This document shows, piece by piece, positions 6,742 through 15,119 of a stretch of DNA of 64,000 nt. Source of the stretch: Cohnella terricola (GTDB lineage: Bacteria > Bacillota > Bacilli > Paenibacillales > Paenibacillaceae); NCBI RefSeq assembly GCF_007786475.1, contig NZ_VNJJ01000006.1:62001-126000 (forward strand), read 5' to 3'. Every line of letters starts with the position of its first letter. Position 1 is the stretch's first letter. A program made the position numbers and the translations under genes. The notes beneath the pieces were generated by a model. That model was not told the origin of the DNA. It made no database searches and worked only from the letters and a program-made list of their open reading frames with translations.

Positions 6742-8601
6742 TTAAAGGCTTTTCTTTAATGTCTGGATATCGAAGCTGACATGTTCGACAGGCTCGAAAA
6801 TATCTTTACAGTATTTGCCGATGCAAACCCGTCCGGAAAACATCTTCTTGACATAAATTTTGCGCTTCGCCGCAAGAACGGACATTGCACCCGTCAGTCC
6901 GCCGACAACCTTGGCCCTGATGCTGTCGCCCGCCTCGAGCCTAGACCCTCTGCACATCCCGCGATTGGAACGGAAAACGATGTTGCCCGCGGAATAGAGC
7001 TCGCACTGCACCACCCCGTCGCGATAAATGAATATATCTCCATTGGATTTCAGTTCGCTCGTCTGGCACTGGCTGACGCTGATCTCGACTTTATCCTCCT
7101 GCATTCTTGCCACTTCACTGTGAGTATCTTGGAGCAACGCGAGGAAACCTTGAACGAAATCGTGCGAGGCCGTTTCAAGCAATCGCCGGGGATGGGTGAA
7201 AATGTCTGCAAGCTCCTTCAGTTTCCCGTATTCCGCCTGTTTGAGATGCTGGATATTGGAAATGACGACTTGGAGTTCTTTAACGGCGGGAAGAATTTCC
7301 TTGAACTTCGTTTCCATCAACAGTTGAATGATCTGCCCGTAGCGAACGGTTTGCCTTTTCGCTTCTAACGTATCCGTAAGCAGCTTAGCCGCCGACAGCA
7401 GCTTCTCGATATTACTGTATAACAGCATAGACGTATGATATAGACGGTTAAACAGGACACCGAAGTATCCGGAGTACAACTTGCTTGCCAGGACATTGCC
7501 TCTTACGTTGATGCTTCCCGTAGCCGTAATCGTAGAATTGTATACATTGCCATAGACGTACACGTTGCCGAGCGATTCGATAATCATATTGTCCATTACG
7601 TCGCCGTACACGATAACGTCGCCGGAGAAGACGATATTGCCGGTCTCGATGTCCACATTCCCGGAGACGAAGTAGGATGTCGCGACATCGAAGACTTTGA
7701 TTTTCCCCCCCGTCACTCTCGGACGCCCCTGCGCGCGCGCGATGACAACTCCGTCCTGCGTCAGTTCGACGCCCGACTTCGCCATAATGAACAGATCTTT
7801 CGGAGGCGTGGGCAACGTAACGTTGCCTAAGACATCATAACCGGCTTGCCCTTCCACTATCGGGATTTTCCTGGCGATCACTTCTCCTTCCCGCACGGAA
7901 GGGATTCTGAGATGGTTGCGGAAATCGATCACTCCGTCCACTTCAAAAAACTCGCTCGTCACCTGCTGAGCGAAATAGATTTCCAGCCTGGCGTCTTCGC
8001 CCGGAATCGGAGCTTTGCCGCAGGCCACGACAACGTGCCGATAGGTAGGCTCCAATAGCTCTTGCTGGATCGCGGCGAATTCGATTCTGGCCCGGATCGA
8101 CATTTTCTCCAGTTGGGCAACAACATCGGCAAGCTGTACCGTCTTCAGCACGATATTCGAGTCTTCTTCCGCCCGAACGATCAACCGCGTTGAAGGACCG
8201 TCGTCGACCAGCCTTGCCGCATAACGCTCGAGCGCATAAAGCTGCAGGTGCGCGAACAGCTTGTCCTCGGTAATCGTAATCTCGAACAAGGACAGTTCTT
8301 CGATCTTCCAGGTGATCCGATCTTTCGCCGCAACACGCGTCTCCGAAAATATTTCTTCATCGTTGACGAAGAGCCTTATCGGACGCACTGGGTAAATCCA
8401 CGCGTTTTCCCCGCCGACCGTCGGGTCCTGAACCAGAATCTGCTGATTGCGAATTCGGATCGAGCCATCTTGTCTCCGAGACGAATTTTCCGTAAGTCCC
8501 TTTTCTGCGTCTATCGTTTCGAAATCGATATTGTCTGCTGGCTCGATGTTCAATTGGCGGATCAGCGTCTTCAATTCGGCTTCGGATATTTGTTTCTTCA
8601 A
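6742..8601 (-). CDS. FapA / DUF342 family polymer-like beta-helix protein
   Basis: About 619 residues. The TTG at 8601 is preferred because GAGAGG stands eight bases upstream; a GTG at 8610 lies too near that site. The N-terminal 200 residues are mixed alpha/beta; then follows the FapA core with EGEVIARKIPIVEGQAGYDVLG and a right-handed beta-helix made of short G-N-V repeats (SGNVDIETGNIVFSGDVIVYG and onward, residues about 300-380). A helical segment and a second set of strands (LKSNGDIFIYRDGVVQCELYSAGNI) follow. The family is named for a Vibrio flagellar assembly protein; a molecular role in Firmicutes is not settled. It is the first gene after the c-di-GMP-I riboswitch, which ties it to the motility/biofilm switch. 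Confidence 0.85.
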   Translation of the reverse strand: MKKQISEAELKTLIRQLNIEPADNIDFETIDAEKGLTENSSRRQDGSIRIRNQQILVQDPTVGGENAWIYPVRPIRLFVNDEEIFSETRVAAKDRITWKIEELSLFEITITEDKLFAHLQLYALERYAARLVDDGPSTRLIVRAEEDSNIVLKTVQLADVVAQLEKMSIRARIEFAAIQQELLEPTYRHVVVACGKAPIPGEDARLEIYFAQQVTSEFFEVDGVIDFRNHLRIPSVREGEVIARKIPIVEGQAGYDVLGNVTLPTPPKDLFIMAKSGVELTQDGVVIARAQGRPRVTGGKIKVFDVATSYFVSGNVDIETGNIVFSGDVIVYGDVMDNMIIESLGNVYVYGNVYNSTITATGSINVRGNVLASKLYSGYFGVLFNRLYHTSMLLYSNIEKLLSAAKLLTDTLEAKRQTVRYGQIIQLLMETKFKEILPAVKELQVVISNIQHLKQAEYGKLKELADIFTHPRRLLETASHDFVQGFLALLQDTHSEVARMQEDKVEISVSQCQTSELKSNGDIFIYRDGVVQCELYSAGNIVFRSNRGMCRGSRLEAGDSIRAKVVGGLTGAMSVLAAKRKIYVKKMFSGRVCIGKYCKDIFEPVEHVSFDIQTLKKSL

Positions 8602-8636
8602 GATTGACACCTCTCGAATCGCAAACTCTTATTGAC

Positions 8637-8684
8637 CAAAAAAAAGACACCTTCCGAATGGAAGATGCCTAACGCTCCATTCGG
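8637..8684 (-). terminator. intrinsic terminator of the riboswitch expression platform
   Basis: On the minus strand CCGAATGGA, a 13-base loop and TCCATTCGG are followed, after a few bases, by eight T. It begins at the 3' end of the aptamer and precedes the TTG of the FapA gene by about 35 bases, the layout of a transcriptional-control riboswitch. Confidence 0.85.
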
Positions 8685-8765
8685 CAGCTTGGCGACCATA
8701 GAACGTTCGTTCCTTAGGCCCATAGCTTTGCGTCCCCCTCTTTCAAGAGGTTTGCCTTTTCATGT
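8681..8765 (-). ncRNA. cyclic di-GMP-I (GEMM) riboswitch aptamer
   Basis: The minus strand shows the conserved GEMM-I skeleton in order: AAAAGGCAAACC, a tetraloop-type stem CTCTTGAAAGAG, GGGACGCAAAGC, then GGGCCTAAGG, a second stem-loop, and GGTCGCCAAGCTGCCG closing the first stem. These are the GCAAA, GGGACGCAAAGC and CCTA blocks by which the family is recognised. The terminator overlaps its 3' end. It sits in the leader of the FapA and HD-GYP genes. Confidence 0.93.
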
Positions 8766-8921
8766 ATGCGTTTCGTTGATGTATAAAACATTTGAACTAT
8801 TCATATAAGCACGTGTGCCTAGTTCAATAATTTATTCATTTATAATTATATGTCTATAGTCTCATCATTTTCAAGAGAATTATCGAAAAATGTAAATTCA
8901 TATGCTAAATACCACTTGCCT

Positions 8922-9989
8922 TTATAACTTCACGACCCAGCCAAACGGATCTTCGACCACGCCTTTTTGCAATCCAGTCATGAATTCGTACACTTTTTCC
9001 GACAGCGGCCCCGTTCGCCCTTCGTTTAACGTCATCTTGTCGCCTTGCCAGTTCAATTCTCCGATCGGCGAAATGACAGCAGCCGTCCCCGTCCCGAAAG
9101 CTTCTTCCAACGTTCCTTTCCGATAGGCTTCAACCAACTCATCGATCGAGAGCTTTCTTTCTTCGACCTCGATATTCCAATGCTTCAGCACTTGGATGAC
9201 CGAATCCCGGGTAACGCCATCTAGAATGCTCCCGTTGAGCGCCGGGGTGACGACTTTACCGTCGATTTTGAAGAACACGTTCATGCTCCCGACTTCTTCA
9301 ATGTACTTGCGGTGAACCCCGTCGAGCCAGAGCACTTGGGAGTAGCCTTTGCCCGATGCCTCTTCCTGCGCTTTAAGGCCAGCAGCGTAGTTGCCTCCAG
9401 TCTTGGCGTTGCCGACGCCCCCTGCGACGGCCCGAACGTATTCCGATTCCACGAAGATGCTGACCGGATTGATTCCTTCCGCGTAATAGGAGCCGACCGG
9501 CGACAAAATGATCATGAAGGAATACTGCTCAGACGGAGAGACGCCGAGCGTCGCTTGGGTCGAGATGACGAATGGGCGAATGTACAGAGAAGTCCCTTCG
9601 TCGGTAGGAATCCAATCCTCGTCGATCTTAATAAGCTGCTTCAATGCTTCCATCGCCAAGTCTTCGTCGATCGACGGGATGCTCAGCCTCGTATTGGAAC
9701 GGTTAAGCCGCTGCAGGTTTTTGAACGGACGGAACAACAATACCGGTCCTCCTGGCGTTTTGTACGCTTTCATCCCTTCGAATACAGTCTGCCCGTAATG
9801 GAACACTTTGGCTGCTGGGTCCAGAGAGATCGGTTGGTAAGGAATGATCCTCGGGTCGTGCCAGCCTTGGCCGGCGTCGTAATCCATGATAAACATATGA
9901 TCCGTGAAATGTTTGCCGAAGACCAAGTTGGAGGTATCCGGTTTCTGTTTAGGGGAGGTCGAACGTTCTACGGTAATTTTAAGGCCCAT
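8922..9989 (-). CDS. ilvE: branched-chain amino acid aminotransferase
   Basis: 355 residues from the ATG at 9989 (MGLKITVERS), with AAGGAG ten bases before; the frame extends upstream but lacks a better start. This is the PLP fold-type IV transaminase interconverting Leu/Ile/Val and their 2-oxo acids with glutamate. The class signature is visible: VFEGMKAYKTPGG near residue 80, NRSNTRLSIP, VAGGVGNAKTGGNYAAGLKAQ with the PLP lysine, and EVGSMNVFFKIDGKVVTPALNGSILDGVTRDSV. Length and motifs fit the B. subtilis YbgE/YwaA type. It stands alone, with the start facing a divergent LysR gene, which could regulate it. Confidence 0.95.
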   Translation of the reverse strand: MGLKITVERSTSPKQKPDTSNLVFGKHFTDHMFIMDYDAGQGWHDPRIIPYQPISLDPAAKVFHYGQTVFEGMKAYKTPGGPVLLFRPFKNLQRLNRSNTRLSIPSIDEDLAMEALKQLIKIDEDWIPTDEGTSLYIRPFVISTQATLGVSPSEQYSFMIILSPVGSYYAEGINPVSIFVESEYVRAVAGGVGNAKTGGNYAAGLKAQEEASGKGYSQVLWLDGVHRKYIEEVGSMNVFFKIDGKVVTPALNGSILDGVTRDSVIQVLKHWNIEVEERKLSIDELVEAYRKGTLEEAFGTGTAAVISPIGELNWQGDKMTLNEGRTGPLSEKVYEFMTGLQKGVVEDPFGWVVKL

Positions 9990-10083
9990 TGCGTCATCTT
10001 CTCCTTGTCTATATCCGTTAGTTTCTAATTGAATCATACCAAACGATTAAGTATATTGATAATATCTGTTTTATCGGTAATTC

Positions 10084-10098
10084 ATACCTTTTGGGTAT
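10084..10098. promoter_or_regulatory. LysR-type operator (ATAC-N7-GTAT)
   Basis: ATAC at 10084 and GTAT at 10095 separated by seven bases give the T-N11-A core recognised by LysR proteins. It lies between divergent ilvE and the lysR-type gene, 26 bases before the latter's start. Confidence 0.5.
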
Positions 10099-10123
10099 GC
10101 AGGCGAAAGGAGCAAGGATTCGA

Positions 10124-11041
10124 ATGGACATGCGGCAATTGCGTTATTTTCTAGCCATCGCGAACGAGGGGCAGATTACCCGGGCGGCTAAGCTCCTGAA
10201 CATGGAGCAACCCCCTCTCAGTCGTCAGCTTAAGCTAATGGAGCAGGAGTTGGGCGTTGTTTTGTTCGACCGAACGGGCAAGCAATTGCAGCTTACCCAA
10301 GCGGGAGAACTGCTGCGGCAGCGGGCGATAACGCTAATGCACCAGTTCGACGAAACGATCGCTTACGTACAAGAGATCGGAGAAGGGGTTCAAGGCGTTC
10401 TCTCGATCGGTGCCGTCGTTTCTTGCGTCGCCTTGCTGCCGGGCGTCATTCGGAGGTTCTCGGAAAAGTATCCCCAAGTTACCTTCAAAATACAGGAAGG
10501 AGATCATTTCTTGCTGGGCGAGCTGTTGGAGAACAGGGATCTCGAGTTGATCGTGACCCGGCTGCCGTTCCAATCCGATTTTCAGTCGCAGCATTATTCC
10601 GTCATGCCGCTTCCTTCCGACCCGTTCGTCGCCCTCCTCCCGAGCGAGTGGTGTCCAGACCCCGCTCTTCGGTCGATGACCTTGCAGGATCTGGCGCGGT
10701 TTCCGTTCCTCACCTTAAAGACGGACCGAACGACGTTCATGCATAACCAGGTGTTCGAGGAATTCAAACGGTTCGGCCTGGAACCTCGAATCGTCAGTGA
10801 ATGCTCAAGCGTAGCCATCACGCTCTCCTTAGTCGCATCGGGAATCGGAGCCGCGATCTTGCCGAAATCCGTGATGAACTCTTTTGCCCCTCAAAGCATC
10901 CGGAAAATCGCCATTTCCAATGCTGAATTCCAAAGCGAAGTCGGCATCGTATGGCTTAAGGACCGCCATCTTTCGAAAAGCGCCCGCCACTTCATGGAGA
11001 TCTTCCCTCAAGCCTTCGTTAATTTCCGCGATATCACGTAA
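10124..11041 (+). CDS. LysR-family transcriptional regulator
   Basis: 305 residues beginning MDMRQLRYFLAIANEGQITRAA, with AAAGGAG upstream of the ATG at 10124. The winged helix-turn-helix is in residues 1-60 (KLLNMEQPPLSRQLKLMEQELGVVLFDRTG), the effector-binding periplasmic-binding-like fold in 90-300. The N-terminal QPPLSRQ motif is typical of the CatM/BenM/AlsR-like subgroup. Divergent from ilvE with an ATAC-N7-GTAT site in between, it probably controls itself and perhaps ilvE; the effector is not evident. Confidence 0.9.
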   Translation: MDMRQLRYFLAIANEGQITRAAKLLNMEQPPLSRQLKLMEQELGVVLFDRTGKQLQLTQAGELLRQRAITLMHQFDETIAYVQEIGEGVQGVLSIGAVVSCVALLPGVIRRFSEKYPQVTFKIQEGDHFLLGELLENRDLELIVTRLPFQSDFQSQHYSVMPLPSDPFVALLPSEWCPDPALRSMTLQDLARFPFLTLKTDRTTFMHNQVFEEFKRFGLEPRIVSECSSVAITLSLVASGIGAAILPKSVMNSFAPQSIRKIAISNAEFQSEVGIVWLKDRHLSKSARHFMEIFPQAFVNFRDIT

Positions 11042-11076
11042 AAAGTCAGCCCAAGAAAAACCACTTTAGATTTTTG

Positions 11077-11105
11077 TTGACCCACAAACATTATAACGTT
11101 ATGTT
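11077..11105 (+). promoter_or_regulatory. promoter with palindromic operator for the amino-sugar-acid operon
   Basis: TTGACC at 11077 and TATGTT at 11100 with a 17-base spacer. The perfect palindrome ATAACGTTAT (11093-11102) overlaps the -10 box, well placed for repression by the GntR/UTRA protein encoded last in the operon. Confidence 0.55.
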
Positions 11106-11150
11106 GTTTATAGGGAAGATAAGCTACTTACACTGTTATAAGGAAAGCGG

Positions 11151-12278
11151 GTGATCACTCTGAAAGACCGTTACCTATTGCGCAACCTCAAGCAATTAAA
11201 CGGAGAATCGATCGATATTCTCGTCGATCAAGGGAGAATCGCCAACATCGCTCCGTCAGGCAGCCTTGGAGACATGGCACCATGCTTGAACGATTTCGAA
11301 CAGAACTACGTATCGAGCGGATGGATCGACATGCATGTCCATGCTTTCTCCGAATTCGAACCGTACGGGGACGAGATCGACGAGATCGGGGTGAAACAGG
11401 GCGTAACGACGATCGTCGACGCCGGCAGCTGCGGAGCCGATCGGATCGGCGAGCTGCTAAAGCTCGGTGAACGCGCCGCGACGCGATTGCTTGCCTTTCT
11501 GAATATTTCGCGCATCGGTCTGGCGAGGATCGACGAACTGACCAATCTGGAATGGATCGATCGGTCGGCAGTCTCCCAGTCCGCCCTGCGTTATCGCGAA
11601 GCCATCGTCGGCCTCAAAGCGCGGATCAGCCGCAGCGTCGTCGGACCTAGCGGGCTGGAGCCCTTGCGCATCGCGCGCCGACTTTCCGATGAAACTGAGC
11701 TTCCGCTGATGGTTCACATCGGCTCCGGCCCGCCGAGCATCGAGGAAATCCTTCCTTTATTGGCGAATAAAGATATCATTACTCATTATTTAAACGGAAA
11801 AAAGAACAATCTATTCGGCGAGGATGGCCAGCCGATCCGGGCGCTGCTCGAAGCGCTCGAACGCGGCGTGCGGCTTGATGTCGGACATGGCACGGCCAGT
11901 TTCTCCTTCAAAGTCGCCGAAGCCGCAAGAAGCCACGGAATTGGACTTCATACGATCAGCAGCGACATCTATCGCGGCAACCGGCTGAACGGACCGGTGT
12001 ACAGCCTGGCAAACGTCCTCTCCAAGTTTCTTTATCTGGGATACTCCCTGGAAGAGGTCATCGCGTCCGTCACCCGCCGTGCGGCGGAATGGTTGGGCAG
12101 GCCGGAGCTCGGGCGCATTCGGATCGGCGACCCGGCGAATCTCACGCTGTTTGCGGTTGATCGGAAGCCGGTTACGCTTATCGATTCGGAAGGCGATGAA
12201 CGTTCCGCAAACTTCATCATCGAACCAAGGGGAGTTGTTGCGAGTGGCAAACTCATTAAATGCGAAATACGGCCTTAA
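11151..12278 (+). CDS. amidohydrolase/deacetylase-family metallohydrolase
   Basis: 375 residues from GTG at 11151, AGGAAAG just upstream. Amidohydrolase-superfamily TIM barrel: the first metal motif is WIDMHVHAF, a Lys for metal bridging sits in AIVGLKARIS, further His ligands are in LMVHIGSGPP and IITHYLNGK, and the late Asp in TISSDIYRGN. This is the subfamily annotated as amidohydrolase/deacetylase (EF_0837-like), commonly next to a SelA-like lyase and a KDPG-aldolase-like protein, as here. It is first in a five-gene operon and its 3' end overlaps the next start by 35 bases. An N-acyl sugar-acid is the likely substrate, inferred from neighbours. Confidence 0.88.
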   Translation: MITLKDRYLLRNLKQLNGESIDILVDQGRIANIAPSGSLGDMAPCLNDFEQNYVSSGWIDMHVHAFSEFEPYGDEIDEIGVKQGVTTIVDAGSCGADRIGELLKLGERAATRLLAFLNISRIGLARIDELTNLEWIDRSAVSQSALRYREAIVGLKARISRSVVGPSGLEPLRIARRLSDETELPLMVHIGSGPPSIEEILPLLANKDIITHYLNGKKNNLFGEDGQPIRALLEALERGVRLDVGHGTASFSFKVAEAARSHGIGLHTISSDIYRGNRLNGPVYSLANVLSKFLYLGYSLEEVIASVTRRAAEWLGRPELGRIRIGDPANLTLFAVDRKPVTLIDSEGDERSANFIIEPRGVVASGKLIKCEIRP

Positions 12279-13347
12279 ACGGGTAATCAACGCCAGCGGG
12301 CGCATGAGCATTCTCGGCGTGTCCGCACCGACGGATACGGTCATGGAGGCTATGAAAATTGGCGGGCAGCAATACGTGGAGATCGCCGATCTTGTCGATA
12401 AAGCCGGAGATTATATCGCGGAAGCGATCGGCTCGGAAGCCGCGGTCGTCGTAAACTCCGCGTCCAGCGGCATCGCCTTGTCGGTGGCTGCACTCGTGAC
12501 TAGAGGCAACAGTCGGAAGAGCGTAAGACTGCATCAGGATCCGCTGACCGATAACGAGATTATTATTTTGAAAGGCCATAACGTGCAATACGGGGCTCCC
12601 GTCGAAACGATGGTCTATCTTGGCGGCGGCAAGCTCGTAGAAGTCGGCTATGCCAACGAAGGAAAGGCCGAGCACATCGAAGACGCGATCACTTCCCAAA
12701 CGGCCGCCATCCTCTACGTGAAATCGCACCATTCCGTGCAGAAGAACATGATTTCCGTCGAAGAGGCCTGGGAAGTCGCGCAACGTAATAACGTTCCGTT
12801 GATCGTGGATGCGGCGGCCGAAGAAGACTTGCGAAAATACGTCCAATGCTCCGATCTGGCGATCTACAGCGGATCGAAGGCGATCGAAGGCCCGACTTCG
12901 GGCATCGTCGCGGGCAAACGCCAATATGTCGAATGGCTGAAGGTTCAGTTGCACGGCATCGGACGGAGCATGAAGGTTGGCAAAGAAGCGACGTTCGGTC
13001 TGCTTCAAGCGTTGGACGAATACGGTGCCAAAGTCGACAAGAGCGAGTTGGAGAAAGCTTCCCTGCAAGCTTTAATGCCTCTAAACGAGCTTCCGGGCGT
13101 CCAAGTGACGATCGTGCAGGACGAAGCCGGACGCGCGATCTACCGCGCCCGTATCAAGATCGATCCGGCGCTGGCAGGCGCGAATGCCGGGCAAGTCGTA
13201 GACGGATTGCAAGACGGCGATATCGCCATCTACACTAGAGACTACGGCGTTAAGCAAGGCTACTTCGATATCGATCCCCGTCCGCTTCAGGGGGACGATA
13301 TCCATGTTATCGAATCCAGAATACGCGAACTTACGGGGGGACTCTAA
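12244..13347 (+). CDS. DgaE-family PLP-dependent ammonia-lyase (SelA-like)
   Basis: 367 residues. The GTG at 12244 is chosen for the AAGGGGAG nine bases before it; the open frame reaches further upstream within the metallohydrolase gene, but that stretch is not protein-like. The product starts VANSLNAKYGLKRVINASGRMS. It belongs to the SelA-like fold-type I PLP family; the PLP lysine is in LAIYSGSKAIEGPTSG, and VDAAAEEDL carries the ring-stacking Asp. The described member DgaE of Salmonella converts D-glucosaminate-6-phosphate to 2-keto-3-deoxy-6-phosphogluconate and ammonia. Followed by the aldolase with one base between. Whether it uses the phosphorylated or free sugar acid here is open, because a kinase follows. 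Confidence 0.88.
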   Translation: MANSLNAKYGLKRVINASGRMSILGVSAPTDTVMEAMKIGGQQYVEIADLVDKAGDYIAEAIGSEAAVVVNSASSGIALSVAALVTRGNSRKSVRLHQDPLTDNEIIILKGHNVQYGAPVETMVYLGGGKLVEVGYANEGKAEHIEDAITSQTAAILYVKSHHSVQKNMISVEEAWEVAQRNNVPLIVDAAAEEDLRKYVQCSDLAIYSGSKAIEGPTSGIVAGKRQYVEWLKVQLHGIGRSMKVGKEATFGLLQALDEYGAKVDKSELEKASLQALMPLNELPGVQVTIVQDEAGRAIYRARIKIDPALAGANAGQVVDGLQDGDIAIYTRDYGVKQGYFDIDPRPLQGDDIHVIESRIRELTGGL

Positions 13348-13348
13348 C

Positions 13349-14107
13349 TTGTCGAACTTATTAAAGCGTTTGTACCGCAACCGCGTCGCCTTGAACGTAT
13401 TGGCGCGCGATATCGAAAATGCCGTAGAAGTGTTCGAAGCCGCCGAAGGACATGTGGTCGTCGGCGTGCTGTCCAAGGATTACCCGACGGCTGAAGCCGC
13501 CGTAACGGCCATGCGTCAATACGGCCAAGCGATCGACGATGCCGTATCGATCGGACTCGGCGCCGGCGACAATCGCCAAGCGGCCGTCGTTGCGGAGATT
13601 GCCAAGCATTATCCGGGAAGCCATATCAATCAGGTTTTCCCGGCTGTAGGCGCAACCCGGGCCAACCTGGACGGGCGTGACGGCTGGATCAACGCGCTCG
13701 TGTCCCCGACCGGGCAGCCCGGATTCGTGAACGTTTCGACCGGACCCATCAGTGCGGCTGGACAGGAACAAGCCGTCGTCTCCGTTAAGTCCGCGATCGC
13801 GCTCGTCAGAGATATGGGCGGAAACGCGCTTAAATATTTCCCGATGAACGGTTTGAGCCGAGAAGACGAGCTTCGCGAAGTCGCCCGCGCTTGCGGCGAA
13901 GAAAACTTCGCGCTGGAACCTACGGGCGGCATCGACATGGACAACTTCGAAGCGATTGTGCGCATTTGCTTGGAGGCAGGCGTACCACAGGTCATCCCGC
14001 ACGTCTACTCTTCGATTATCGACCCTAGCTCGGGCCGAACGAACGTAGCCGATGTCGAACGACTCCTCGCGATCATGAAAAAACTGGCGGAACGTTTCGA
14101 TGGCTAA
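13349..14107 (+). CDS. DgaF-type 2-dehydro-3-deoxyphosphogluconate aldolase-like protein
   Basis: 252 residues from a TTG at 13349 with a GGGGGG ribosome site eight bases upstream, one base after the preceding stop. The product begins LSNLLKRLYRNRVALNVLA. Conserved blocks of the DgaF family (a class I aldolase of the KDPG type) include HVVVGVLSKDYPTAEAAV, INQVFPAVGATRANL, GPISAAGQEQAVVSVKSAIALVRDMGGNALKYFPMNG with the Schiff-base Lys in LKYFP, and ALEPTGGIDMDNFE. It would split KDPG into pyruvate and glyceraldehyde-3-phosphate. It overlaps the kinase gene by eight bases. Confidence 0.87.
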   Translation: MSNLLKRLYRNRVALNVLARDIENAVEVFEAAEGHVVVGVLSKDYPTAEAAVTAMRQYGQAIDDAVSIGLGAGDNRQAAVVAEIAKHYPGSHINQVFPAVGATRANLDGRDGWINALVSPTGQPGFVNVSTGPISAAGQEQAVVSVKSAIALVRDMGGNALKYFPMNGLSREDELREVARACGEENFALEPTGGIDMDNFEAIVRICLEAGVPQVIPHVYSSIIDPSSGRTNVADVERLLAIMKKLAERFDG

Positions 14108-15116
14108 GCGAATCGCGGCGTTCGGCGAAGTCATGATGCGGTTGCAAGCGCCGGGGTACGATCTGCTGTCGCAAGCAAACACGCTGAGCTATTCTTTTTC
14201 CGGCACGGGAGTTAACGTCGCGGGGGCGCTTGCCCGTCTCGGACACGACAGCTATCTCGTCAGTTGCCTGCCTCCCAATCCGGTTGGGGACGCAGCGGCG
14301 GCTTCGCTGCGCAAGCTGGGCATCTCCCAATCGTTCGTCGCCAGAGGCGGCAAATATATGGGCATGTATTTCCTTGAGAACGGATTCGGCCCCCGTCCGA
14401 GCCGCGTAACGTATTCCAACCGGATGGAAAGCAGCTTTAATACGGCGCCCGAAGAAACTTACGATTTCGAGAGCATCGCCAAACAAGTCGACGCCGTCCA
14501 TTTCTGCGGAATTACGCTGGCTATGAACGATGTCGTAAGGAACCATATGTTCCGCTTCGCATCGGCTGTCAAAGCCAATGGAGGCCACGTCGTTTTCGAT
14601 TGCAATTATCGCCCTTCCTTGTGGGGCAACGACGGTTACGCGAAGGCCAAACCGTTCTACGAACGCATGCTGCGGCTTGCAGATATCGCGATGTTGAACG
14701 AACTGGACGCGATGCATATTCTCGGTCTGGCGTCCGAGAAGTCCGCGCGGGAAGATCTGCTGGCCGAACTCATTCCAGCCGTGGCCGACAGCTATGGCAT
14801 TTCCGTCGCGGCGGGCACGCATCGATCCGTTAATCCGGATAATACGCATTCCTTGCGAGGTTATATGTATACGCAGCGGAATTTCTTCTTCTCGGATACG
14901 TTGACCTTTGCCGTTTATGATAGAATTGGGGCAGGAGACGCCTACGCGAGCGGAATTGTTCACGGAGAGTTCGAACGATTCGCGCCAGAGAAAACGGTTC
15001 GTTTCGCGGCCGCGGCAGCGATGCTTGCCCACACGACCGCAGGCGACACCCCCGTGTCCTCCGAAAACGAGATTCTCAAGGCCATGGAGCGATCGGCAGG
15101 GGATATAGAGAGGTAG
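14100..15116 (+). CDS. PfkB-family sugar kinase, 2-keto-3-deoxygluconate kinase type
   Basis: 338 residues starting MAKRIAAFGEVMMRLQAPG, overlapping the aldolase gene by eight bases. The ribokinase/PfkB fold shows SGTGVNVAGALARLG (substrate binding), VVFDCNYRPSLW, and the C-terminal signature YDRIGAGDAYASG, where Asp is the catalytic base and the GAGD forms the anion hole. The KDG-kinase group is suggested by the N-terminal pattern and neighbours. It would phosphorylate the deaminated keto-deoxy sugar acid before aldol cleavage. The presence of a kinase, and absence of a PTS in the operon, hints that the imported sugar acid is not phosphorylated on entry. Confidence 0.85.
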   Translation: MAKRIAAFGEVMMRLQAPGYDLLSQANTLSYSFSGTGVNVAGALARLGHDSYLVSCLPPNPVGDAAAASLRKLGISQSFVARGGKYMGMYFLENGFGPRPSRVTYSNRMESSFNTAPEETYDFESIAKQVDAVHFCGITLAMNDVVRNHMFRFASAVKANGGHVVFDCNYRPSLWGNDGYAKAKPFYERMLRLADIAMLNELDAMHILGLASEKSAREDLLAELIPAVADSYGISVAAGTHRSVNPDNTHSLRGYMYTQRNFFFSDTLTFAVYDRIGAGDAYASGIVHGEFERFAPEKTVRFAAAAAMLAHTTAGDTPVSSENEILKAMERSAGDIER

Positions 15117-15119
15117 AGG

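Noticed and set aside
12256..13068. Long minus-strand frame opposite the DgaE-like gene
   Set aside because: Shadow frame in a GC-rich gene.
13361..14182. Long minus-strand frame opposite the aldolase
   Set aside because: Shadow of the DgaF-like gene; no ribosome site.
14073..15032. Long minus-strand frame opposite the sugar kinase
   Set aside because: It is a shadow of a clear PfkB gene; the protein has no family character.
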